Below, piece by piece: positions 1 to 8,158 of a stretch of 42,469 nucleotides of DNA (within the stretch, counting starts at the first letter, position 1; each line of letters opens with the position of its first letter). Source of the stretch: an uncultured Oscillospiraceae bacterium (GTDB lineage Bacteria > Bacillota > Clostridia > Oscillospirales > Oscillospiraceae); assembly GCA_946546815.1 (NCBI GenBank), contig CAMNOL010000006.1, forward strand, positions 1 through 42,469, given 5' to 3'. The position numbers and the translations under genes were made by a program. The notes under the pieces are model-generated. The model made no database searches. It was not told the DNA's origin and saw nothing but the letters and a program-made list of their open reading frames with translations.

Positions 1-1325
1 ACATGCCCTGTCCGGGGGAACATATCCACCGCCTCGGCCTTTTCCGCCCGGTAGCCCCGCTCCTCCAGCAGCTTCAGGTCCCGGGCCAGCGTCGCCGGGT
101 CGCAGGACACATACACCACCCGGCGGGGCGCCATTTGGGCGATGGCGTCGATGACCGGGGCGCTGAGCCCCTTCCGGGGCGGGTCCACGGAGATCACATC
201 CGGGCGAATGCCCCGGCGGGAGAGCTCCTGGGCCGCTTCCCCGGCGTCTGCACAGAGAAACTCCGCGTTGGTAAAGCCGTTGCGCCGGGCATTTTCCTTT
301 GCATTTTCAACGGCGGGGGCGACGATCTCCGCGCCGATGACCCTGCCCGCCTTCCGGGCCATGACCAGCGAGATGGTGCCGGTGCCGCAGTACAGGTCCA
401 CCACCGTCTCCCTTCCGGTGAGCTGGGCGTACTCCAGCGCCAGGTTGTACAGCACCTCCGCCTGGTCCCGGTTCACCTGGAAGAAGGAGGGGACGCTGAG
501 CCGGAAGGTCAGGCCGCACAGCCGGTCGTCGATGAAGTCCTGCCCCCACAGGGTGCGGTAGTGGGGGCCGAGGATCACGTTGGTGTCCCGGGTGTTGGTG
601 TTGAGCACGATGCCCACCGCTTTGGGGCAGCCGGTGCGCAGAGCGCTGACCAGCTCCCCCTCAAAGGGCAGGGCCAGGTCGTTGACGACGATGCAGATCA
701 GGGACTCCCGGCGGCGGTTGGTGCGGACAAAAATGTGCCGGATCAGGCCGCTGCCTGTGGTTTCGTCGTAGGCGGGCACCTGATATTTGTGCATCCATTT
801 CCGGAGGATGCGCCCGGCCTTGTCCGCCTGGTCCGACTGGAGCAGACAGCTGGCTACATCCACCACCTCATGGCTGCGCTCCCGGTAAAAGCCCACGCTG
901 ACGCCGTTCTTCTTGTCCCCGCTCACCGGGAACACCGCCTTGTTGCGGTAGCGCTCCGGGTTGGCGGCGCCGTGAATGGCGCTGATGCGCAGCTCCAGTC
1001 CGCCGATGCGGCGCAGCGCGTCGTTGACCCGCTGTTCCTTGCACCGAAGCTCCTCTTCGTAGCTCATGTGCCGCAGGCGGCAGCCCCCGCACAGCCGGTC
1101 ATAGGGGCAGTCCGGCTCCACCCGGGCGGGGGAGGGGGTGACAATGTCAATGATCCTGGCCCATGCGCAGGTCTTTCCCACTTTGGTCAGGGACACCTGA
1201 ACGGTTTCCCCTTTCAACGCCCCTTTGACGAACACCGCCATGCCGTCCAGACGGCCCACGCCGTCCCCGTCGCTGGTGTAGCCCTCAATGGTCAGAAGGT
1301 GCCGGGTGTTTTTCTTGTATTCCAT
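1..1325 (-). CDS. rlmD: 23S rRNA (uracil-5-)-methyltransferase RlmD/RumA, 3' end cut by window
   Basis: SAM-dependent methylation of uracil C5 in 23S rRNA (U1939-type; TrmA/RumA family). The minus strand translates without a stop from ATG at 1325 to the window edge, 441 codons. An N-terminal TRAM-like region is followed by Cys73, Cys79, Cys82 and Cys160, spaced like the four 4Fe-4S ligands of E. coli RumA. Further on are the SAM motif VDLYCGTGT, DPPRKGL and the catalytic SCDP motif. Only about ten C-terminal residues should be missing, since the family's TGH motif is reached at the edge. GGAG lies upstream of the start. The gene diverges from secA and has its own promoter with an unusual dyad. 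A TrmFO-like or TrmA tRNA specificity is less likely given the complete cluster cysteines. Confidence 0.93.
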   Translation of the reverse strand, partial: MEYKKNTRHLLTIEGYTSDGDGVGRLDGMAVFVKGALKGETVQVSLTKVGKTCAWARIIDIVTPSPARVEPDCPYDRLCGGCRLRHMSYEEELRCKEQRVNDALRRIGGLELRISAIHGAANPERYRNKAVFPVSGDKKNGVSVGFYRERSHEVVDVASCLLQSDQADKAGRILRKWMHKYQVPAYDETTGSGLIRHIFVRTNRRRESLICIVVNDLALPFEGELVSALRTGCPKAVGIVLNTNTRDTNVILGPHYRTLWGQDFIDDRLCGLTFRLSVPSFFQVNRDQAEVLYNLALEYAQLTGRETVVDLYCGTGTISLVMARKAGRVIGAEIVAPAVENAKENARRNGFTNAEFLCADAGEAAQELSRRGIRPDVISVDPPRKGLSAPVIDAIAQMAPRRVVYVSCDPATLARDLKLLEERGYRAEKAEAVDMFPRTGH

Positions 1326-1472
1326 ATCGCTGCTCCGTTGTATCATAAGGCGGAATCACAAGACCTGCTGTGATTTCTCCGCTGTTTCACTCGTATAAGT
1401 TCCCAATCCGCCGCGCCATCGTCAGGGTGCCCGTTGAAAGGGGTCCGGGACGGCAGGGGGGATGTGGTTCTG

Positions 1473-1501
1473 ATTATACCACATCCCTTCCTTTTGGGCA
1501 A
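1473..1501 (-). promoter_or_regulatory. Promoter for rlmD, -10 inside a perfect dyad
   Basis: On the minus strand, -35 TTGCCC (1496-1501), a 17-base spacer and -10 TATAAT (1473-1478) form a good sigma-A promoter. The -10 box lies in the 11-base centre of a perfect 9-bp inverted repeat, GGGATGTGG (1459-1467) and CCACATCCC (1479-1487). This arrangement suggests an operator. No regulator is identified. Confidence 0.7.
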
Positions 1502-1572
1502 AATTTTTTGCGGTTTATGCCGGTGCAGGCGGCGCAGTCAGCGGGTTTTTATAAAATATTTAAAAATTCCCC

Positions 1573-1601
1573 TTTTTTCCGTGATGCGATTGTGTTATAA
1601 T
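1573..1601 (+). promoter_or_regulatory. Promoter for the secA leader and secA
   Basis: Extended -10: TG at 1593-1594, one base, then TATAAT at 1596-1601. A T-rich -35-like stretch lies at 1573-1578. The predicted start near 1608 leaves a 5' UTR of about 165 nt before the secA ATG. Confidence 0.65.
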
Positions 1602-1607
1602 GCGATA

Positions 1608-1746
1608 CGTATGAATATCTCCATACGAGGAAAATGCGCCTCCTCCGGGGAGCTGCATTCTGAGAAAAGCCGGAATGTCCGAAACACGGAACCCAAAGGG
1701 GTTGGGACTGTCCGGTTCACATACAGCCCGCCTCAGGGCGGAGCTG
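1608..1746 (+). ncRNA. Structured leader RNA upstream of secA (unassigned family)
   Basis: Several stems can be drawn by hand. A 6-bp hairpin CGTATG/CATACG (1608-1627) comes first. A 7-bp closing stem (1668-1674 with 1711-1717) encloses two hairpins, TCCG/CGGA (1678-1690) and CCCAA/TTGGG (1692-1706), giving a three-way junction. A CCCGCC/GGGCGG hairpin (1727-1741), extended by CAG/CTG, ends 10 nt before the ribosome site. No protein is encoded here. It could be a cis-regulatory element for secA or an independent small RNA; I cannot match it to a known family by eye. Confidence 0.5.
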
Positions 1747-1774
1747 AATTGTCAGCAGAAAGGAATTAAAACCA

Positions 1775-4708
1775 ATGGGTGTGCTTAGAAAACTGCTTGG
1801 CACCAATTCCAAGCGTGAAGTCAGAAAAATTACCCCCCTTGTGGACAAAATCGAGGCCATGGCCGATGAGTACAAGGCCCTCAGCGATGGGGAGCTGCGG
1901 GACAAGACCGATGAGTTCAAGGCCCGCCTGGCCAAGGGCGAGACCCTGGACGACATCCTGCCCGAGGCCTTTGCCACCTGCCGGGAGGCGGCGGACCGTG
2001 TGCTGGGCCTGCGCCCCTACCGGGTCCAGCTCATCGGCGGCATCATCCTGCACCAGGGCCGCATCGCCGAAATGAAGACCGGCGAAGGCAAGACCCTGGT
2101 GGCCACCCTGCCCGCCTACCTGAACGCACTGGCCGGCGAGGGCGTCCACATCGTCACCGTCAACGACTACCTGGCCAAGCGTGACTCCGAGTGGATGGGC
2201 AAGGTCTACCGCTTCCTGGGCCTGTCCGTGGGCCTGATCGTCCACGGCCTGACCAAAAAGGAGCGCAAGGACGCCTACGCCGCCGACATCACCTACGGCA
2301 CCAACAACGAGATGGGCTTTGACTACCTGCGGGACAACATGGCCGTTTATGACCGGGACGTGGTGCAGCGCGGCCTGTCCTTCGCCATCGTGGACGAGGT
2401 GGACTCCATCCTCATCGACGAGGCCCGCACCCCGCTGATCATCTCCGGTCAGGGCGAGGAGTCCACCCAGCTGTACCAGCAGGCGGACCTGTTCGTGCGC
2501 AACCTGGACTGCTACACCGTGGCAGAGCTGGACGACAAGGAGCTGGACGAGGACATCGAGAAGAACTACGACTACGTGGTGGAGGAGAAGCGCAAGACCG
2601 CAACCCTGACCGCCCGGGGCATCGCCAAGGCCGAGCAGTTCTTCCACGTAGAGAATCTGGCCGATGAGGACAACACCACCCTGAACCATCACATCAACCA
2701 GGCCATCCGCGCCCGGGGCGTGATGAAGAAGGACATCGACTATGTGGTCAAGGACAACCAGATCATCATCGTCGACGAGAACACCGGCCGTCTGATGTTC
2801 GGCCGCCGCTTCAACGAGGGCCTGCATCAGGCCATCGAGGCCAAGGAGTCCGTCAAGGTCCAGAACGAGTCCAAGACCCTGGCCACCGTCACCTTCCAGA
2901 ACTTCTTCCGCCTGTACGACAAGCTGTCCGGTATGACCGGCACCGCCATGACCGAGGAGGACGAGTTCAGCTCCATCTACAACCTGGACATCGTGGAGAT
3001 CCCCACCAACAAGCCCGTCATCCGCAAGGACCACCCCGATGTGGTGTACAAGACCGAGGCCGGCAAGTACCGGGCCATCATCAACCAGATCCGGGAGTGC
3101 TACGAGCGCAGCCAGCCCGTGCTGGTGGGCACCGTCTCCATCGAGAAGTCCGAGCGGCTGTCCCGGATGCTGCGCAAGGAAGGCATTCCCCACAACGTGC
3201 TCAACGCCAAGAACCATGAGCAGGAGGCCGAGATCATCGCCCAGGCCGGTAAGCTCAAGACCGTCACCGTCGCCACCAACATGGCCGGCCGCGGCACCGA
3301 TATCATGCTGGGCGGCAACGCCGAGTACCTGGCCCGTGCGGACCTGCGCCGCTCCGGCTTCAACGGCGAGGTCATCGCCGAGGCCACCGGCTACGCCGAC
3401 ACCAACAACGAGGAAGTGCTGGCCGCCCGTCAGATGTTCGCTGACAGCCAGAAGAAGTACAAGGAAGAGATTTCCGAAGAGGCCGACAAGGTCCGCGCTG
3501 TGGGCGGCCTGTTTATCCTGGGCACCGAGCGCCATGAGGCCCGCCGCATCGACAACCAGCTGCGGGGCCGTTCCGGCCGTCAGGGCGACCCCGGCGAGAG
3601 CCGCTTCTTCCTGAGCCTGGAGGACGATATCCTGCGTCTGTTCGGCTCCGACCGCATCCAGAAGCTGATGGACACCCTGAAGATCGACGAGGACACCCCC
3701 ATCGACGCCAGAATGCTGTCCAACGCCATTGAGAAGGCCCAGAAGAAGGTGGAGAGCCGGAACTTCCAGACCCGTAAGGACGTGCTGGATTACGACGACG
3801 TCATGAACACCCAGCGTGAGGTCATCTACGGCGACCGCCGCAAGGTGCTGGCCGGCGAGAACATGAAGGATTCCGTGCTGGAGATGATCTCCGCCAGCAT
3901 CACCAACGCCATCACCAACGTGGCCGGCGAGCGCCAGCACATCTCCGCCGAGGAGTTCCAGAACGCCATTGAAAAGTACCGCTCCATGTTCCTGATGCCG
4001 GAGGAGCTGAAGTTCTCCGAGGAGGAAATGGCCCAAAAGACCATTCAGGAGCTGGTGGACGCGGTCAAGGAGCGGGCCCTGGACATCTACGCCCAGAAGG
4101 AAGCCATCGTCAACGAGCAGATGCCCGGCGACGGCGGCATGAGAGAGGCCGAGCGCGTCATTCTGCTGGGCGTGGTGGACGAGTACTGGATGGAGCACCT
4201 GGAGGCCATGGACGACCTGAAGCAGAGCATCCGCCTGCGGGCCTACGGCCAGGAGGACCCCGTCGTCGCCTTCAAGCGGGTGGGCTTTGACGTGTTCGAG
4301 GCCATGATGGACGACATCCGGGAGGAGACCGTCCGCCGCCTGTACCTGTTCCGCCTGCGTCAGCGCTCCATGCAGCGCCGCGCCGTGGCCCGTGTCACCG
4401 GCGAGAGCGGCGGCGGCTACACCAACGCCGCTACGGACCCCCGCACCCGCAACATCCAGACCCAGGGCGTCGCCGCCCAGCCCACCGGCAGCCGGGGGGA
4501 GCAGGGCCAGGTGGACCGGGTCGCGGAGAACGAGTCTGAGAAGCCCAAGCGCCTGCCCATCGTCAAGAAGGGTCAGAAAGTGGGCCCCAACGAGCCCTGC
4601 CCCTGCGGCTCCGGCAAGAAGTTCAAGAAGTGCCACGGCAAGAACGGCGCCAAGCGCTACATCCCAGACGAGGTGGCAGATGCCGCTGCTGAGGCAATGA
4701 AGAAATAA
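1775..4708 (+). CDS. secA: Protein translocase ATPase SecA
   Basis: The motor ATPase that drives preproteins through SecYEG, acting in the cytoplasm and at the membrane. The 977 residues include Walker A GEGKT (103-107), the DEAD-like DEVD near 207-210 followed by the DEARTPLIISG segment, the RGRSGRQGDPG helicase motif and a C-terminal SEC-C zinc-binding tail (CPCGSGKKFKKCHG). A roughly 60-residue insertion in NBD2 before the GTERHEARR motif makes it longer than B. subtilis SecA. The ATG at 1775 follows an AGAAAGGAA ribosome site. It is preceded by a structured leader and followed by a strong terminator, so it appears monocistronic. The hpf/raiA gene often found next to secA in Firmicutes is absent here. 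Confidence 0.98.
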   Translation: MGVLRKLLGTNSKREVRKITPLVDKIEAMADEYKALSDGELRDKTDEFKARLAKGETLDDILPEAFATCREAADRVLGLRPYRVQLIGGIILHQGRIAEMKTGEGKTLVATLPAYLNALAGEGVHIVTVNDYLAKRDSEWMGKVYRFLGLSVGLIVHGLTKKERKDAYAADITYGTNNEMGFDYLRDNMAVYDRDVVQRGLSFAIVDEVDSILIDEARTPLIISGQGEESTQLYQQADLFVRNLDCYTVAELDDKELDEDIEKNYDYVVEEKRKTATLTARGIAKAEQFFHVENLADEDNTTLNHHINQAIRARGVMKKDIDYVVKDNQIIIVDENTGRLMFGRRFNEGLHQAIEAKESVKVQNESKTLATVTFQNFFRLYDKLSGMTGTAMTEEDEFSSIYNLDIVEIPTNKPVIRKDHPDVVYKTEAGKYRAIINQIRECYERSQPVLVGTVSIEKSERLSRMLRKEGIPHNVLNAKNHEQEAEIIAQAGKLKTVTVATNMAGRGTDIMLGGNAEYLARADLRRSGFNGEVIAEATGYADTNNEEVLAARQMFADSQKKYKEEISEEADKVRAVGGLFILGTERHEARRIDNQLRGRSGRQGDPGESRFFLSLEDDILRLFGSDRIQKLMDTLKIDEDTPIDARMLSNAIEKAQKKVESRNFQTRKDVLDYDDVMNTQREVIYGDRRKVLAGENMKDSVLEMISASITNAITNVAGERQHISAEEFQNAIEKYRSMFLMPEELKFSEEEMAQKTIQELVDAVKERALDIYAQKEAIVNEQMPGDGGMREAERVILLGVVDEYWMEHLEAMDDLKQSIRLRAYGQEDPVVAFKRVGFDVFEAMMDDIREETVRRLYLFRLRQRSMQRRAVARVTGESGGGYTNAATDPRTRNIQTQGVAAQPTGSRGEQGQVDRVAENESEKPKRLPIVKKGQKVGPNEPCPCGSGKKFKKCHGKNGAKRYIPDEVADAAAEAMKK

Positions 4709-4720
4709 CTACCCTATTGC

Positions 4721-4759
4721 AAATTGCAGCCGTATTCTTTTCTGCGGCTGCAATTTTTT
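4721..4759 (+). terminator. Intrinsic terminator of secA
   Basis: A perfect 12-bp stem (4721-4732 with 4745-4756; core TTGCAGCCG/CGGCTGCAA), a 12-base loop and a run of six T (4754-4759). Confidence 0.92.
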
Positions 4760-4810
4760 AAAACTATAAAGGATCATCATCGTTTTTTTGTAAAATCAGG
4801 AGGAATCATC

Positions 4811-5434
4811 ATGAAAGTATTGCTGGTCAACGGCAGCGCAAACCCCAAGGGAAACACCGCTCTGGCGCTGTCGGAGGTGGAAAAGCAGCTCCGGGCGGAG
4901 GGAATCGAGACCGAGCTGTTCCAGATCGGCGGCAAGCCGGTGCGGGACTGCATCGCCTGCGGGCGGTGCGGCGAGCTGGGACGCTGCGTGTTTGACGACG
5001 ACGTGGCCAACCGCCTCATAGAAAAGGCAGGGGAGTGCGACGGCTTTGTGTTCGGCACCCCGGTGTATTACGCCCACCCCAGCGGACGGATCCTCGCCGT
5101 GCTGGACCGGGCCTTTTACGCCGCCGGGGACCGCTTCACCCACAAGCCCGGCGCCTCCGTCATTGTGGCCCGGCGCTCCGGCACCACCGCCTCCTTTGAC
5201 GTGCTGAACAAGTATTTCACCATCAACCAGATGCCGGTGGTCAGCTCCACCTATTGGAACAACGCCTACGGACGGGTGCCCGGAGAGGCCGCCATGGACG
5301 CGGAGGGCCTCCAGACCATGCGGAACCTGGCCCGGAATATGGCCTGGATGCTGAAGTGCATTGCCCTGGGCCGGGAACACGGGATTGCCGCCCCTCAGGC
5401 AGAGCGGGAGCATTTTACCCACTTTATCCGCTGA
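4811..5434 (+). CDS. Flavodoxin-fold NAD(P)H:FMN reductase-like protein
   Basis: A 207-residue single-domain protein of the NADPH-dependent FMN reductase family. The N-terminal beta strand and loop NGSANPKGNT bind the FMN phosphate. The Cys cluster DCIACGRC followed by GRCVFDDD is typical of the iron-sulfur-flavoprotein-like branch, and GTPVYYAHPSG is the second flavin loop. The start at ATG 4811 is set by AGGAGGAA at 4798-4805; an in-frame extension to 4724 would run through the secA terminator. The physiological substrate cannot be deduced. The gene ends 6 bases before pgeF, so the two are probably co-transcribed. Confidence 0.9.
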   Translation: MKVLLVNGSANPKGNTALALSEVEKQLRAEGIETELFQIGGKPVRDCIACGRCGELGRCVFDDDVANRLIEKAGECDGFVFGTPVYYAHPSGRILAVLDRAFYAAGDRFTHKPGASVIVARRSGTTASFDVLNKYFTINQMPVVSSTYWNNAYGRVPGEAAMDAEGLQTMRNLARNMAWMLKCIALGREHGIAAPQAEREHFTHFIR

Positions 5435-5440
5435 GCGCAT

Positions 5441-6259
5441 ATGGAATTTCACCATCATCTTGTCAACGGCCTGGACCTGCTCCAGGCGGAGGGCTTCACC
5501 GACGCCGGGGCGGTGCACGCCTTTTCCACCCGGAAGGGCGGGGTCAGCACCGGGTATCTGTCCAGTCTGAACCTGGGCCCCAGCCGGGGGGATGACCCGG
5601 AGAACGTCCGGGAGAACTACCGCCGCTTCGCCGCCGCCGTGGGGGTGGTCCTGGAGAATGTGGTGCTCTCCCATCAGGTCCACCAGGACAATGTCCGCAC
5701 CTGTACCATGGCGGACGCGGGAAAGGGGCTGTTCCGCCCCCGGGACTACGACGCCGACGGGCTGATCACCGACGTGCCCGGGCTGCCCCTGGTGATCTTT
5801 TCCGCCGACTGCATCCCGGTGCTGCTGTACGACCCGGTGCGCCGGGCGGTGGGAGCCTGCCACGCCGGCTGGCGGGGCACTGCCATGGGCATCGCCCGAA
5901 AAACGGTGGAGCGGATGTGCTCCGTTTACGGCTGCTCCCCGGACAATCTGCGCTGCGCCATCGGGCCGGGAATTTCCCGCTGCTGCTTTGAGACCAACGC
6001 CGACGTTCCGGAGGAAATGCGCCGGGTGCTGGGGGCGGAGGCGGAGCCCTTCATCGACACCCTGGACAATGGCAAATTTAAGGTGGATTTGAAGGGGATT
6101 AATGGTTACTGGCTTGAAAAAGCGGGAGTTTCCGCCGAAAAAATCGTCATTTCTGACGATTGCACCACCTGCCATCCTGATATATACTGGAGCCATAGGA
6201 TCACCGGCTTTGACCGCGGGGTGCAGGCCGCTGTGATCCAGCTGGTGGAAGAACTGTAA
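5441..6259 (+). CDS. pgeF: Peptidoglycan editing factor PgeF (YfiH/YlmD, laccase-domain family)
   Basis: A 272-residue protein of the multicopper polyphenol oxidase/DUF152 family. E. coli PgeF (YfiH) prevents misincorporation of L-Ser in place of L-Ala during UDP-MurNAc-peptide synthesis. Visible family motifs are SHQVHQDNV near residue 85, SADCIPVLLYDP, CHAGWRGT and AIGPGISRCCFE; the His and Cys residues in these motifs form the metal site. Length is normal. It starts six bases after the flavoprotein stop and probably shares its transcript. In many Firmicutes the gene sits in the division cluster next to sepF (ylmF); that context is absent here. Confidence 0.93.
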   Translation: MEFHHHLVNGLDLLQAEGFTDAGAVHAFSTRKGGVSTGYLSSLNLGPSRGDDPENVRENYRRFAAAVGVVLENVVLSHQVHQDNVRTCTMADAGKGLFRPRDYDADGLITDVPGLPLVIFSADCIPVLLYDPVRRAVGACHAGWRGTAMGIARKTVERMCSVYGCSPDNLRCAIGPGISRCCFETNADVPEEMRRVLGAEAEPFIDTLDNGKFKVDLKGINGYWLEKAGVSAEKIVISDDCTTCHPDIYWSHRITGFDRGVQAAVIQLVEEL

Positions 6260-6263
6260 TACG

Positions 6264-6286
6264 GATGCACGGAGCAACGGTGCATC
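6264..6286 (+). promoter_or_regulatory. Hairpin just ahead of the orphan binding-protein ribosome site
   Basis: GATGCAC (6264-6270) pairs with GTGCATC (6280-6286) around a 9-base loop, directly before AGGTGA and the ATG at 6297. No T-run follows, so it is not an intrinsic terminator. It could tune translation of the lipoprotein relative to pgeF. Confidence 0.4.
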
Positions 6287-6296
6287 AGGTGATACC

Positions 6297-8057
6297 ATGA
6301 GACAACGAAGATTTTTAGCGCTGCTGCTGGCCTTTGCCCTGCTGTTTGGCCTGGCTGCCTGCGGCAGACACAGCGGCGACAGCTCTGTGGAACCGGAGGG
6401 CTCCGCCTCGGCTTCTGTGACAGAGGAAGCGCCCCCCGCCCGGGAGCAGGAGGAGGAAACCTCCTTCCCCTTCGGCGTGGGGTACTACAAGGGGCTGGGG
6501 CTGAACCCCTACACCTGCAACAACGCCCAGAACCAGTCCCTGATGGGGCTGCTGTACGAGCCGCTGTATGAGCTGGATGAGAAGTTCGCGGCGCAGCCCT
6601 GCCTGGCCCAGTCCATTACCGCCAAGGTCCGGACCGCTCAGGCGGTGGTTCAGTCCTCGAAAAAGGACAGCGAGACAGGAGAATCCGGGGAAGACGGGGC
6701 CCAGCAGGCCAAAAGCGTCACCCTTTCCGTCACCGATGTGACGGTGAAGCTGCGCAAAGGGGTGAAGTTCACCGACGGCTCCGGCCTCCACGCCGACGAC
6801 GTGGCCTACTCCCTGCGCAGAGCCGCCGCCAAGGGCAGCGTGTACCGCAGCCGGCTGGACGGCCTGACCAATGTGGAGACCAGCGGCAGAAACACGGTGA
6901 AATTTACGCTGAACGGCGGAAATGTCCACGTTGCGGAGCTGCTGGACATTCCCATCATCAAAAACGGCGACGGGGACGAACTGTTCCCCGTGGGCAGCGG
7001 CCCCTATGAGGTGCAGCGGAACAAAAAAGGCGTGCCGGTCCGGCTGGTGGCCAATGACCATTGGTGGCGGCTGGGGCAGGAGTACGAGGTGGCGCTGACC
7101 CAGGGCGTTGACTCGGACAGCAGCGCGGCGAAGGAAAGCGTCGTCACCAGAACGGTGGAGCTGCCGCTGGAGTCTATTCGCGTTTACACCGCCAACGACA
7201 GCGACGAGCTGATTTTCGGCTTCAGCAGCGGTGCGGTGACCGCGGTGAGCAGCGACCTGACGGGCATTGACGCGCTGCAGTACACCGGCAGCTTTGAGGT
7301 TTCCGATTACTCCACCACAGACCTGCTGTATCTGGGGTGCAACACCCACGGCGGCGCCTGCGCCGAGCAGAAGGCCAGACAGGCGCTGTACCGCTCCATC
7401 GACCGGGAGCGGGTGGTCAGAGGAATGCTGGCCGGCCACGGAGACGGGGCGGTGCTGCCGGTGTCCCCCAAGTCGGCGCTGTACGACAGGGAGCTGGCGG
7501 AGAAGCTGGACTATGAGCCGGACACGGCGAAAAAGCTGTGCAAAAAGGCCGGAGTCGGCAGCCTGACCCTGCTGGTCAACAAGGAATCCAAGTTCAAGGT
7601 GGCCATCGCCAGGGAGATTGCCAAACAGCTGGAAACCGCCGGGGTGTCCGTGGATGTGGACGTCCGCCCCTGGAAGGAGTACCAGCAGGCGCTGAAGGGC
7701 GGTTCCTATGACCTGTACCTGGGGGAGGTCAAGCTGAACGCCAACTTTGACCTGTCCCGGCTGGTGGAGGAAAAGGGAAGCCTGAACTTCCGCAAATACA
7801 AGGACAAGGACCTGGTGAAGGCCTCCCGGAACTACAACCAGGCCGGCAAGGACACCCGCAAAAAGGCCGCGTCGGCGCTGTACGCCGCGGTGGCGGAGCA
7901 GGCCCCCTTTATTCCGGTGTGCTTCAAGAGCGATTCCCTGCTCAGCCGCACCGGCACGGTGCAGCGGCACCACGCCACCCAGGAAAACCTGTTCCACGCC
8001 CTGTGGGACTGGACCATTGACGAGACTGTGATCGCCCTTTCCAAAAAGGACGCATGA
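6297..8057 (+). CDS. ABC transporter substrate-binding lipoprotein, peptide/nickel family (SBP_bac_5)
   Basis: A 586-residue exported lipoprotein: basic start, hydrophobic core and lipobox LAAC with the lipidated Cys at 22, then a low-complexity Ser/Glu-rich linker. The mature part follows the OppA/DppA fold; segments such as KFTDGSGLHADDVAYSLRRA and GSGPYEV are diagnostic of SBP family 5. An insertion near residues 115-145 (Lys/Ser/Glu/Gly-rich) is unusual. No permease or ATPase gene lies nearby, so it is an orphan receptor or works with a system encoded elsewhere. It follows pgeF by 37 bases with a hairpin between. The ligand is unknown. Confidence 0.88.
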   Translation: MRQRRFLALLLAFALLFGLAACGRHSGDSSVEPEGSASASVTEEAPPAREQEEETSFPFGVGYYKGLGLNPYTCNNAQNQSLMGLLYEPLYELDEKFAAQPCLAQSITAKVRTAQAVVQSSKKDSETGESGEDGAQQAKSVTLSVTDVTVKLRKGVKFTDGSGLHADDVAYSLRRAAAKGSVYRSRLDGLTNVETSGRNTVKFTLNGGNVHVAELLDIPIIKNGDGDELFPVGSGPYEVQRNKKGVPVRLVANDHWWRLGQEYEVALTQGVDSDSSAAKESVVTRTVELPLESIRVYTANDSDELIFGFSSGAVTAVSSDLTGIDALQYTGSFEVSDYSTTDLLYLGCNTHGGACAEQKARQALYRSIDRERVVRGMLAGHGDGAVLPVSPKSALYDRELAEKLDYEPDTAKKLCKKAGVGSLTLLVNKESKFKVAIAREIAKQLETAGVSVDVDVRPWKEYQQALKGGSYDLYLGEVKLNANFDLSRLVEEKGSLNFRKYKDKDLVKASRNYNQAGKDTRKKAASALYAAVAEQAPFIPVCFKSDSLLSRTGTVQRHHATQENLFHALWDWTIDETVIALSKKDA

Positions 8058-8158
8058 CATAGACCACTTCGCACAACCGAACACCAGACGCTTTCCATTG
8101 CTGCGGTCTTCTGTCCATTTTTCCGGCCGCACAGAGACAAAAGGGAGGAAACAAGGGT

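Noticed and set aside
3-1373. 456-codon plus-strand open frame
   Set aside because: Antisense shadow of rlmD. The minus strand carries all RumA motifs; the plus frame has no recognisable family and a Pro/Gly/His-rich composition typical of GC-rich shadow frames.
8058-8158. Purine or PurR control element before purL
   Set aside because: Only a 7-bp hairpin (8102-8131) is visible. No guanine-riboswitch three-way junction or PurBox was recognised.
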